NCBI GenBank assembly: GCA_037074765.1
Contig: JBAMDO010000118.1
Span: 1 to 64,000 of the forward strand
Direction: 5' to 3'
Source: Mansonella perstans
Taxonomy: Eukaryota; Nematoda; Chromadorea; Rhabditida; Onchocercidae
Length of the DNA stretch: 64,000 nt
In this document: positions 52,301 through 64,000 of the stretch, piece by piece
How the letters are laid out: every line of letters starts with the position of its first letter
Numbering within the stretch: position 1 is the stretch's first letter
Notes under the pieces: generated by a model
Told to the model about the DNA's origin: nothing
Database searches by the model: none
The model's input: only the letters and a program-made list of their open reading frames with translations
Made by a program: the position numbers and the translations under genes

Positions 52301-54117
52301 CAAATATAAATTAATTAAGAGAATTGCATCATTTGTTTTTAGAACAAAAAATCATTTAATTTTTTTAAAAAAAAGACCTAATTAATAGCCATTAACAGAA
52401 CTGAAGCTAATTAACCTAGGTCACAAAATCTCCAAATTGCAAAATTCTTCCCGAGGAGCAAATTTTGCATCATTTGGATGAGTAAAATATGATAAACTAT
52501 GATAATTTAACATATCTTAGACAGGTGATGAATTGATACTGAATATATTCAATAAGATTGCGAATAATTCATTCAATTTTGCAACCTAAACCAACAAAAC
52601 TAGCCTACTAGTAAGTATCCTTAGAGGTTTGCCACATAATTTTACACTTGATCGATTTTAATATCATAAACTGTTGCAAGCAAGCTGACTATTTACTGCT
52701 TTAAGCCCAGTTGTTAGTAATTAGTTGCCTTCAGCAGCTATTGAAAAGCTTATTTAAGTTTTAATAGTATTTTGATATCAAATGCAGAAATCAATTTATT
52801 AATTTATTATTGCAGAATATTTTCTTGAAATACATTTTGCAGACTGAAAATAATTTACTAACTTATTTTTGTTATAACTATATCTCTATATGCTATCTAT
52901 ATCCTATATCTATATCTATACAACTATATCTCTGCCCTTCTATAGAAGATTTCGTCCTTACTTCTTCCTGCTAAACTTGCTTGCATGAAAAGCTAAGAAA
53001 AAAACTACTAACAACTATCAAATGTGGTTATATTCGTATTCATATCGAATCCGAACAAAAATATTCTCAGATACGGAAAATCAAATTAGAAGTGACGAAA
53101 AAGTTTCATCAATGATCACATCAATTATAAGTTTTTAGAAAGTCTATCAGAGGACTGTTTAAATATCAGCTCTTCTGTCCTCTTCCATTCAAGTTCCATC
53201 GAACGATCATTCTGGATATTTTGAGCAGATAATTACATCTCTTGGTATTATCATACCTTCGCTCCCAAAAAATCGAAATTTTTGAAATTTATTGAATATT
53301 TCGATAAATTAAGGCCATTAATGGAAGAGAAGATCTTTCATTCCCTTCTCTTCCTTTTACGCACTATTCTATTACATTATCTAGAAACGCATTACAAATA
53401 AACATATATACAGACACACGCACACACAAACGTAAATACAAATACATACACACATAATGTATGAATTTATTTAATTATAATCATTTATTTATAACCGATA
53501 GATATAGGCGTAAATGAGTAGATACATAGAAAATTGAACCGATCAGCAGAGACACAGACACTGCGCCGGTTTCAGCCATCGTTATATTTCAATTTAAATG
53601 GAAAATTCAAATTCTAGTAATTTTTGCATTGACGGGCTGTACGGTAGCAGTTTCTTTTTTAAGGCAAGAATGAAAACAATGATTTGTTGTTAAATGGAAC
53701 AACTATTCGACGGAATTCCGTTTGCTGAGAATAATATTTAAAATTATTGTTCAGATGAACCAATTAATTTTTTTAAATTTCATCTTTTCGTGACCAATTG
53801 ATTTCGATCAATGTTTTCATTTAAAAGTGATCTTACATTAACATATATATTGTATTCAATACAATTTTATTGTCGTGCCAGCAGGACGTGGCAAAAATTT
53901 GCTTCAAGCTACAGTAATTGAAACTGTGGCCAAACTACTCAGATATCCCAGACCTGGCCATCCAAACACCTGAAAAGGATACGTACTTATTTTTGTGTCT
54001 ATTGATTTGCTCGTTATTATTTTGCAAAATAATTTTCTTCGGAGAAGATTTTCAAACTATTATGGAGCAATAAATTAATGGTGTTGCTTGTCGATGATTC
54101 CAATTGTAAATTTGTAG
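49379..54117. other. Probable long intron with minisatellite and a GC-richer island
   Basis: No exon is supported except possibly an island at 53880-53975. It contains the 93-bp minisatellite (50740-51022), a TATC/CTATAT microsatellite (about 52880-52935), an AC-rich run (about 53400-53455), and a small inverted repeat TTAAAGAT ... ATCTTTAA near 51472-51491. Confidence 0.45.
50740..51022. repeat. 93-bp minisatellite, three copies, open on the minus strand
   Basis: The unit repeats at 50780, 50873 and 50966 (spacing exactly 93). Because 93 is a multiple of three, the minus strand stays open and encodes a hydrophobic 31-residue repeat (RLSCLHSFLQFLSLFLSSFF start). I treat the open frame as a by-product of the period. 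Confidence 0.9.
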
Positions 54118-56777
54118 GAAACTCGTCGAAGTCAACGTTTGACAGACGGAAGTGGCAATCTATCACCACCCAACATATCTACCTGTGCTCGAGTATCGTT
54201 CGACCAATACACTCTACCGACAGGTTTATTCTCATCACATCATTCATATCTGTCATTTTTTATGTCAACTTTTTTACTAAACAACACATAGTGCTGAATA
54301 ATATATTTACTCTTTTTCCTGAATAGTATATTATGCGCTCACATAATAAACGTTTCATAATTCAATAATCTATTAGATTATATGCTTTTAGGATTAAATA
54401 TGCCATTATATTAATATACTCATAGACATAAACAAAACTGTGCAATATACACTTTGCCATAAATTACACACTACCAGGCCTGTATGCTTTAATGCATTTT
54501 ACAAATGTCATAAGAATTTATTCAATTAAAAAAAAAACTCCTCTGGTTTTATTGTCTTTTTAAAGAAATTTAACTGAATATTTATTGTTTTGCAGTAAAA
54601 ATTTTAACTAGCAATTCATCATTAAATTACTGACCAATCAAAATATTAAAGAATCAGTTAGAAAAAGCATTAAATAATGTTGAACAGTTAGGTAATTTAT
54701 GAATAAACTATTTAATTTAGTAATCATATTTCATTTATTGATTAAGCAGTTAGAATTGTCTTGTTTGAATATGTCAAATGAATCAGGAGAATTTATTTCG
54801 GCATTCGTCAAAGACAATGAACATGATCATCATCATCTGAAAACTAATGCAGTATTTCATTTCAGTACAACTCGAATTACAAACAGATTCAATTAGTTCA
54901 TCACCGCTCAGCAGACTGGCTGCCATAGGAGACCTAGAAAAAACAAGCACTTTGCGCCGAAGACGAACCTCTCTACCTGCCAGTTCGAATGTTTTCGCCG
55001 CCAGCAGAGCTGTTGTAAGCTAATTAATTTGAGCAATCTGAATTTCTCGCTAACTTTGGTGCTAATTATTCACACTTTCCTGATAGATGTCATTGAAGGA
55101 AGTATTGAAAGTCCATTGTTTATGATTAATGTCTGCAATTTCCTGGTGTGCAAAAAATCTTTTGAAAAAGAAAAAAGAAAAATGTCTTTTGCTTTACAAC
55201 TCAATGCATTTCTTTGAAACTGAATTTCACCTAATGAAATTCGTAAAATCGTTGTAATTTTTCACTGAAAACAAAAGAGTTTTTGAATTTTCGATTTTTC
55301 AGCTCTAAAAATTTCAAAAAAAACTTTTGAAATTCAATTTTCTTCAGAGATATGAGAACTGATAACTTATCACAGTAAATCAGAACAGTAATCTCATATT
55401 TAAATTTGCAGAAATTTATTAGGTAATGGGCACACTACTACGAATACTTCGACTTACCTCAACTTTGACTTAAATAATTTAGCTGCTTTATAATGAAATT
55501 GCTATAGTGTTAAAAATGAAAATAGTGCTTTAAGATGTTGAAAACGGATTTTTCTGCACAGCTTACTCTTTCGATGTTAGATGGAGGTCAATTTTAAATG
55601 TTTTTGTCTCTCATAATGTTGTCGCATGTAGTCCTAGTGATCATGTGGTTAGTGGCCATGTTGACATAACCCATTAAATTTTTTAATTTTTATTTTGAAT
55701 GAATTTAATATTTTTTACAGATTTTTGATTTTTATCATACTATAAATACGATGCTTTAAATAAATCGCAGTAACTTCGAAAGCATTTGCTACGAATTCTG
55801 TTTTTCGCACTGACGTTTCATGCTATTTAGGTTCCTGGAAAAAAAAAAACTTAATGTAATCATTGTTACTGTATTCAAGCATCTGTGTTATTTTCTTTCA
55901 GTTACAAAATAACTTGACAGAAGCGCGTGGGCTTGTGGCAGAAATGCTGGCCAACAAGGATTTACCACCAACAGTTATTTCAGGACTGAAAGCAGTGGCC
56001 ACTTTGCTAAATCCTCAACCGGTTTGCTTTTTCTTTCTTATTTTTTAAGTTTTTGTATTTCTTTTGGAAAAAATTCGGAACTATTTACAAAAATTAATTT
56101 GTGATGAAAACAATGAATGAATTACTTGCTAAGAAATGTCTATTGTTAACTATTCCATATTTGAAATTCAGTCTAACTTTTATCTTAAATCTTTTACTTC
56201 ACATGCATTCAAAATTGTTGTAATATAATCCTAATTTTTTGCAATCTTATGGCAACACTAATGCCATCGCTAATATAAGGTCGCATTTTTTTCCTTTTAA
56301 CATAGTGACATTTCATAAAATATTTCAGCTAACTTTTATCTATGCTTCTAAGCATATTCATTTATTTCTTTTTTTTTTTGCAAAATTTTGCTTAGTCACT
56401 TCCTATCTGTCACAGCTCTTACAATAATAGTTCATTTGAAGAAGTGCAGCACTTTTGTAAGTTTAGTTCACCTGCTCAAATGGAAGTGAAATATGGATGG
56501 ATATGATTTGTGTATGTCCTGTTGCCTGTGTCCTCATAGCCATACTTCTATCTAATCATGAATAGACGGCATATACATGTGCTGGCAGATATCTTTGTTG
56601 TAATTCCCACAAATAAAATAAAATTTTTTTTTACAGAAAATGGCAAATAAAGTTTTGTTGTTCTTCACTGACTAATATTGTTTGTTAAAACGAGAAGTTT
56701 ATATAAAATTTTACAGCCATCGATCAATTTGCACATCGATTTTGGTCTTCCAACGGTTGTAGAAAATCCATACAGCG
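54118..56777 (+). CDS. pde-3: cGMP-inhibited phosphodiesterase 3-like, N-terminal regulatory exons (partial)
   Basis: Exons 54118-54223, 54866-55014, 55902-56021 and 56717-56777 (or to about 56801 with an alternative GTTAGT donor) are in matching phases with good GT-AG signals. Readable parts: ETRRSQRLTDGSGNLSPPN; LRRRRTSLPASSNVF, which resembles the basic RRTSLP phosphorylation segment of PDE3; and LTEARGLVAEMLANKDLPP followed by TVISGLKAVATLLNPQP, which matches the conserved PDE3 block (EA..(L/M)..DLL.DPSLPP.V...LR..S.L). PDE3 hydrolyses cAMP and is inhibited by cGMP; the catalytic HD domain is C-terminal and must lie beyond 64,000 if the gene is intact. The N-terminal membrane segments typical of mammalian PDE3 were not found upstream. 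The family call rests on N-terminal similarity alone, hence moderate confidence. Confidence 0.65.
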
Positions 56778-59700
56778 GTGAACAACTTGTCGTTGCTGCA
56801 GTTAGTTTTTCATAATGCGATTAATTTCAGGAGATTCCAGAAATTGGCTCCGTTAAATTGCAAAAAGTCATCCGTTAAATTGCACTTATTCTTTATCAGC
56901 AGCACTTTTTTAAAATGTTTTTTTTCATATTTTTTAATTGAACGTGTCTCTCTATCATCCTCTCTCTATTAATCTGAATTAAGTTTTCAAAAAAGAGAAT
57001 TTTCAAATTTTAACCATTCAGATAATTATTTTAAATCATGTTCAAAACATATCAAATTCTGGACTGTAGGAAAATAGAAATTCTGTTTCAGTTCTAAAGG
57101 AAAAGATTTTTAAAACTAAACGTAAGATTTGGGTATAAATTTTTCTACAGAGTTATAGAGTTCATAGTTTTTCTTGTATTTTTAAATTGTGGACGAAAGT
57201 GTTGTTGTATAAAAATTCCTCAAAATGAAATATATTTTCAATTTGTAGACTTCAAAAAAATAATGCTATTTGGCCAACTGCTCAACTCTGTTGGGATGAT
57301 AAAAAAATTAGACAATGAAATTAAATGAATTACTTATTTATAATTTAAGAATTTTGAAACTGATTATCAGTTTTCTGTTGTTTAATTTTTTTCAAACATC
57401 TTGATATCTAAAAGGAATTATTCAAAAAAAAAGCGAATGTAGCAAAATAATAAGGAGGAAACAAATAATAGGTGAGATATAGAGACTAAATGTTCCTACG
57501 TCTTCATTTCCTTTCGCAAAATATTTTTGATAAAATATTCAAAATTAATCGAAAATTCACAAATGATCGGAATCATAATTTTCCGTTTTTAATCAAATGG
57601 ACATTTACCACTTTCAATTTTAATTATTTCATTTATTTCTTATAAATATCGTTGTGGAAATTTTTCTTTGCATTACTTATAAAAGTAAACTCTACATTGT
57701 TTTTATTTTTAATGGAAAAATTTCAAATCTCATAAATTTTATGGAAAGGAAAAAAAGAATGAAGTTATATGAATGCATTCATTTATTTTTTGCTAGTTGT
57801 TTTGCTTATGTTACTAAGTTAAAAAATGCACTTGTTTTTGTGCATTCTGAAAGTAACCATTCATGCATTGTCTGAAATCTGATTTGAACAGATTTTACTA
57901 TACTAGCTACTAAAACATAACTTGCATCACTGGAATTTATTTTTGCGTTTCTATTTTCGCATACCTTTTCCGCATTTGCTATGAACGAATCAACTGCAAA
58001 ATATTTTATTCTCAGAACAACATATATTCACTTCTGTACCCTAAAATTCGCAATTTTTCCTAGAGAGAAGACTCTGATCATTCTCCGAACTTACCATTAT
58101 ATTATGATCGCTCAGCAAATCTCGTGCTGTGATTAATGCTAATAAAGATCATCAAATAACCAGTCCGATATTGTACAGTAACTGCTTGACTTTCATAACA
58201 TTTTTTAACCTTTCTCTGCTAATGTACGGAAGAATTTCTGGAATATTTTTTTTTTGAAAATGGATGAGCTGATAAAAGAACAACTTTTCATGAGGGATGG
58301 ATCACTTTCAATATGTACTAGAAGAAAAAACAAAAGATACAATATTAGTTAGTACTTTGTTTTACTGATTTTACTAATGTGCAACACACACATTACATAT
58401 TTAACACAAATTTTTCATCAATTAAGATTTAAATTTTGTCAGTTTCTCGAAATTATTGTTACTCTCCAAATCATATTTAAACTTTGCAGCAATGAGGCGA
58501 TTTGCTATTCTAATGTGCCAAGCAATGTGTTAAGCTAGATAAGAAAACAGAAAACTTCTGCGGTAATTATTTTTTAATACTTTGAATTTACAATTACTAA
58601 TTTCTGTGGTAATATTATCTTAAATGGCATACGGCCTCATTGTATGCAAGGGATTCTACGAAGATTTCCAATCTTTATTTAATCTTATCGCCAATAATCT
58701 CTTGGTATGTTTGCAAAGAAGACGCTTGACAGCTTCTTCTAAAATTTACATATACTTTTGAAGGCACGAACTTTTCATTTCTCTCCTACAATTAATAAGA
58801 AATATTAAATTAATGTATATCAATTGTTGTAACATTGCGATATTTGATGTGACTGCAAAAGAACAGCTTCACTATTTCAAGCATCTTCCACCATATATGG
58901 ATTCCTTAATTAAAACACTCATCAATCAATGAATTCATGATTTTCGCGATGTCATAGCAAATTAAGAAAAACAGTTTAATTGTTTTGATTTCATTAATAT
59001 TTGATTATAATATTTCATTTTTGCATTAAATGAAATTCAACTAATTAATCTCATGACTCGCGTTAGTGATCTTTGAATCTACTTATCAGTGACAGTAGTG
59101 ATTAGTTTCTTTATCATTTGCAATTTTTTGGAGGTATGAAAATTCGGACTGGCGAAGTTGCTATTGTGATTGCGCCTGGTTCGTAACACTTTAATTCTTT
59201 GTTTTTTAAATAGCGAATATTTTTATGATCTTGAGCTACTTATCAGTGACAGATTTCATTAAATTCGTCATTCGTCAAAAATAAAAAATTTGGATAGATA
59301 AGTGCAAGCTGTTCTATTTGTATTTATTTATGTGTACTGTAACATGACTGTAGACTGGACATAAGCTATTCAAATAGGATTTATATTATTTGAATCAAAG
59401 TTTTTTCTTGAAAAAGCGAGTGAAGGGAATAGGAGACCGAAATATGACAATATGAAAAATTTCGTACAGACACGCCAGTCCTCCTGTTTGGCCCGATGTC
59501 TAACAAGTTGCTGAAAAACGTCAGAAGTTGGATTATCAAAAATCTGCCAGCAATAAATATTCTCAGTGCAATGAATTAAATAGCTTAGCTAACGATATTG
59601 CGACTGATATAATTGTTTTGGTTAGTGAAGATTGGCTAGTTGTTTGGATCGGAATTCGAGATCTCATCAAAAGTTAGTTAAGTAGATGAGAAATGAAAAG

Positions 59701-61515
59701 TGAAAAGAAATGAAAGAGAAAAAAGAGGGATGAAATAAAAAAGCGGAGAAGAAGAATGAAAACAGTTATCAGCAATTCCTGTTATAATTAAAAAGAACTG
59801 GCTATTCTTCATGCCAATAAATATCTCTCCTAGCATCATTAGTTGCACCAATAATTATTTACAAATAATAGTAGTTGTAGTAAATAGTAGTAATAATGGA
59901 AGTTTTCACCACTTACTACATTAAGGATACGATACTAATGCTTAGCAACTTGTTATATTAATCAGTAATAATAGTAGTAATGATAGAATGCCTAGCAACC
60001 TATTATTAACCATATTCTGCTCAAATTATCCTCGTATTCTTCAAGTAAACGATCAATGCAATATTTCGTGAGAAGCATATGCAAAACCATAGTAATTATC
60101 CTCATTAACTTGACATCAAAATGAATAATATTTGCTAGAGGTAATGAATACTTAACATACCTACCTAGCAGAGCATCTCCAGATCTTCATTTTTTTCTTC
60201 CTTCCTTTCTTTTTTTTATCATCCATTCCTCCATTTTTTCCTCCTCTCTACATATATCACATTGGTCAAGTTGTATCTATCGACTTGTGTTGCTTTTCTT
60301 AGAGTCTCTCCTCAATTTTTACAAAATCCGATCTTATCTTCCAAGTATAGTTTTTTTTTGCATAGCTACTTTTGTTAAATGAGTTTTTTCATATCTTCAA
60401 AAATACTGTTTTTCTGCGGGACCTGCACTGCACAGGATCACAAAAAGTAGCTATAACAAATATATGATAGACAAAAGAAATTGATAATTATAACTGATAA
60501 GATGAGATTTCATCGACAAACAAGACCTATTTTTAATAACGATATTCAATGAGGTATTGGTACTTTTGATTTAGTTGAAAATATAGCAAATTCAGTGATA
60601 TTTCATCTGAAAAATTTATGAAGACATGGTATGAAAAAGGCTACTGAGAGCAACAGCTAGTTATGTTTAGATCCTTTCTTATAATTTTCGAATTCCTTTG
60701 AACAATAAGTTATTAGTTACCTGAAGAAGCTGTTGTGTACAGATATGGCCTATACACACTCACACATACATCTATGTATGTATGGAGGGCTTCAATTCTC
60801 ATGATAGTATGCTATACTTGAGAATTCATTAGGAAACTTATTAGCTTAGTTTTCTCAAGAGGATTTCTTTTCATTATCCATAATTAATGTCGTAAACAAT
60901 AGCTTAATTTTGTCTCATGCAGTTATAGAAAGGATAGATTATTGAGAAAATTACAGATATGATTGTCTATCTTAATTAATAGAGTTGTAGTTGACAAACG
61001 ACTAAAAAATTATAAATGTTATTGCATTGGATTAATTATGAAAGTAATTCTGCTGGGCTAACGTTACTTTATGATGCTCTTAGTAAAGTGATTCTGTCCA
61101 TTTCGTTTTGAAATAGTTGAAATCAAACAAATTTCGTTTTGAAATCAAACAAAATTTAAACCATGCTATAAATGGCTAATTTTAATGATTTCTGTTCGGT
61201 TTGTTTATGACTTTCTTCAGATTCATTCACATTAGCTGAACCGGGCTTATTCACCGCATTAGCTTTGATTGATTTGCTGTTGTCAACTGTGATAATTGTT
61301 ATTCGACACTGATCTGAACATAAATGACACTTGCTGTTTTTCACTAAACTGCAATTTCCAATTTTCAGCTGAAAAAATGAAATTTCACCTAGCTGAAATT
61401 GTAAATTTCAAAAACGAATTATTGCACAGTTGAAAATGAGCGATTGACGGATACCTCTGTCGCTTGAATTTCCTCAAATCTTTACGGGAAACTTGAAAAT
61501 ATTGTCGATCTCAAG
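56778..61515. other. Probable intron of the PDE3-like gene
   Basis: 4.7 kb of AT-rich DNA without a supported exon. It contains a TAGTAGTAATAAT microsatellite and a related pair of segments at about 59868-60010 (CTTAGCAACTTGTTAT / CCTAGCAACCTATTAT), and a pyrimidine-rich patch at about 60185-60250. A minus-strand open frame at 61156-61344 is discussed under rejected items. Confidence 0.4.
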
Positions 61516-61754
61516 AGGAATGTCCAGAAATAATGGAACTTCGGATGATGGTAATCAACTGTATCATTCTCTTTATAATCTATCAAATAAGGAGATGATC
61601 CGGAGCTCTTCCGAATTGACGCCACGAATAGATTATTCTTCGTGGCCGGATCAATTGGTAAATCCTAGACCAGGTGCTTCGAATGAAATTCCGCTCATTG
61701 GAATATGTAGTTATTGTGATTGGAGATCTCGCTGTAATTGCTGTCCATACTGCG
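61516..61754 (+). CDS. Candidate PDE3-like middle exon with a CxxC cluster
   Basis: A 104-codon open frame continues from MSRNNGTSDDGNQLYH through SSSELTPRIDYSSWPDQL to IPLIGICSYCDWRSRCNCC and PYCG. Candidate acceptors end at 61515 or 61517; the latter fits phase 1 from the 56777 donor. Candidate donors are at 61658 (GTAAAT) and 61755 (GTCAAT). Mammalian PDE3 has an ICSSCG-type cysteine pair in the same linker between the N-terminal block and the catalytic domain, so ICSYC may be its counterpart. The extra cysteines (about six in 20 residues) would allow metal binding, but this is inference. If neither donor is used the frame ends at 61831. Confidence 0.4.
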
Positions 61755-61831
61755 GTCAATATGCCATCATTTATGCGCCGGTCTGTTTCAAACTTCCTAA
61801 CAAAATAAAGCATTTTAAAATGAAGTCTTGA

Positions 61832-64000
61832 AGTCCTAATCTTTTATGCCTTCATTTAGATTTTAAATTTTGAAGCATTATTTTTTATTTCTCACATCAT
61901 TTTATATTTTCTTCATTATCTTTGAGTGTTATTCAATGTTATTTGATGGCTGCAGTTTAGGATATAATACCTGGCATCTTAATAGGTAAAATGAAAATTC
62001 ATTTTAATGATTTTATTTGAAAATGTGTGAAATTTAAATCACAAAGTGTTCAGCTTAAAGTTATTCTGTCCCATACAAATTTTTTATGAGCTATAATTCA
62101 TTTTTTGGCTTTAAAATTTCCTCCCAATGATGCAAATTAAAAAAGAAACAAAAAACTAACAAAACTCCTAAATGAAAACGTCAGTAGGAAGCATTAAAGT
62201 GAGGATTATTCTCATCTTTCATTGCGTCATCCTATAACTTCTATATTCACTAGTAACAATATTAAATTGCAGTTCATTCTCTATTCATTAGAAAATGTTG
62301 GGAAAATGAAACGAAAGTGATGGATCGAATTCGGTCTAAGACTGAATTTCATAAAAAGGGGAATTTGCTGAAAATTTCTTTAAATATTAAATATATTTAT
62401 AAGGTAACTTCAATAAATGTATGACGAAGAAGCAGAACTAAACGTAAAATTTAAATTTTTGTTGAAATTGAAATGATATTATTGCAATAGAACCGGAAAA
62501 ACTGGACAAGATTAAGACATAACAGAAAGAAGGCGAACGAGTTGCCTTCATACTTTTTTGAATAAATATATTATTTTTATCACTTCATCCTCTTTTTTTC
62601 CATCTTTGGTCTTTGTCCTGCACTAATCAATTTATTGTCTGAAATGCTGAAATCCTTGAATACATGCAAGTGTCACACAGCAAACAAAATCACTGATTGT
62701 GATTTACTTTGTAATCTAATGAATCGTTTTAAATACTAAGATGATTGTCGGCTATTGTAAAACTTTCTTTCAGTATTTTATAATATTATTTCTGCTGTTG
62801 CATATCATTGCTTCTTGTTAACTTGTTAGAATGCTGCTTGTTAACTTGCTAGAATACCCTATTTAGCCAATTAAAATGGGATCGAACTTTTTATGCCAAG
62901 GACTACGATTTTTTACTACTTTCAGTTAAAAGGAAATCATTATTTTAAAGAGAATATAGAAGAGAAGGCACTGCAATCTTTTTAAAAATTTTTATTTTTT
63001 CGGCTGTAAAATTTGAATTTTTTCCAAGCATTTTCTTTGTTGGCAAAATAAATTCTAAAAATTTTAGTTTTTCTCCGTCAAAATTTAAGTTTTCTGTCAC
63101 TTAGCCTGTCAAACACTGAAATATCTGTCGTCTGTCACACTGAAATATTATTGAGACCTTTCCAATGATAATCAAATTCAGATTGCTTCACTAGATTGTT
63201 TTTAGGTTTCACTACAAAATTTCAAATCATGTAATCCAGATATTGCTGAGAATAATCATAGGGGATCCGAAATCTGGACAAATTTCAAAAACTGTATCAT
63301 AAGAATCCGGAATAGAAAGATACATTTAGTCGAAGAACGGAATCAATGCAAGAATGTTAGAGTCCAGAAATGAATACATTGTTTATTAGCTAGCCAGAAA
63401 AAAGAAGTTAAAATAACATGAAAAATGATACTAGAAAGAAGGTCGTAGACTGCCAGAATGCGTCATTAATCATCAACCAATTGTCATCTAAAAATTTAGC
63501 ATTTGAAACTTTTTCTGATAGTCACATCATTTTTCTTTCTATTCCAACCATTCAGATTTTGAAGATACTCAAAGTTTCACAAACAGAAAAGAAAAAAAAA
63601 ATGAAATTGTTGTTGTTATTGTTGAGAACTTGCACTTCTTTCTCTTCCTCACTGTATTTTTATGCAGAAAATTTGCATTGTAAAAAGTGCCGTTAAGTAT
63701 TGGAATTATTCGTGAAGACGAGCAAGTAATGAGAGCAGTAGACGTATTGTCTATCTAAATTTTATTCAAATGATTTTTCTTATAACGACAAATTTCACAA
63801 AACATCACTTGGACTTGAAATTTACTAAGTACTTGGAACTAAAAGAATTTTTGATTAAAAATTCAATAATTCTAATTAAATCATTTCATTTTCATCACGG
63901 AACTATAATTAGAACACTTTGTTAGAATCGTATGAAAGCACATTTTCTCGGAGTATCTTTCCAGCTAATTGGAAAAGACATGTTTTATTTTTTTCATGCA
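61832..64000. other. Right edge, mostly non-coding
   Basis: No catalytic PDE motif is visible up to the end. One open stretch, 63206-63355, follows TTTTTAG and ends at GTTAGAG in phase 0 (contains NPDIAENNHRGSEIW), a weak exon candidate of the same gene. Other open frames (63418-63696) are not convincing. Confidence 0.4.

Noticed and set aside
61156..61344. Minus-strand ORF starting MKNSKCHLCSDQC, polar and Ser/Glu-rich, after a TTGCAG acceptor
   Set aside because: Could be a terminal exon of a nested gene, but no partner exon or family was recognisable; left unannotated.

Overview
The window is AT-rich animal DNA with many short exons, introns of about 50 to 1000 bp, and several genes whose ATG sits only a few bases after a pyrimidine-AG acceptor, as expected for spliced-leader trans-splicing. 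Gene content (short matrix metalloproteinase, gamma/delta-sarcoglycan, PDE3, DIMT1, RNase H1) and base composition suggest a nematode, most likely a filarial/spirurid. That placement is inference. No bacterial or viral genes were seen. All exon models were made by hand from splice signals, reading phase and family patterns.

Layout: 2226-3672 (+) short matrix metalloproteinase, 5' end unresolved; 7204-8911 (+) ESCRT-III CHMP3/VPS24; 13214-15220 (+) a protein of three RNase H1-type hybrid-binding domains without a nuclease; 16219-18631 (+) RNase H1; 19091-21300 (-) DIMT1 18S rRNA dimethylase; 24703-27102 (+) gamma/delta-sarcoglycan; 27806-30605 (+) class II CPD photolyase; 31345-32029 (+) small single-pass membrane protein of unknown function; 33760-36755 (-) TCP11L1 family; 37571-39214 (+) GOT1. 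From about 39.2 kb to 54 kb there is little apart from weak candidate exons. From 54.1 kb the 5' portion of a long-intron gene resembling phosphodiesterase 3 begins; its catalytic domain would lie beyond the right edge.

The genes do not form one pathway. They are housekeeping and trafficking functions (CHMP3, GOT1, DIMT1), nucleic-acid maintenance (HBD-array protein, RNase H1, photolyase), muscle/membrane (sarcoglycan), extracellular proteolysis (MMP) and cyclic-nucleotide signalling (PDE3-like).

The most notable signals are: (1) an HBD-only gene directly upstream of RNase H1, with exon phases that would permit a fused transcript; (2) five introns in about 53 that can only be modelled with a GC donor; (3) a class II photolyase that keeps the exact spacing of the tryptophan triad; (4) a duplicated, frame-shifting 3' splice site inside the RNase H1 catalytic domain; (5) a triple nuclear-receptor half-site ahead of the photolyase. 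Minisatellites are abundant in introns and upstream regions.
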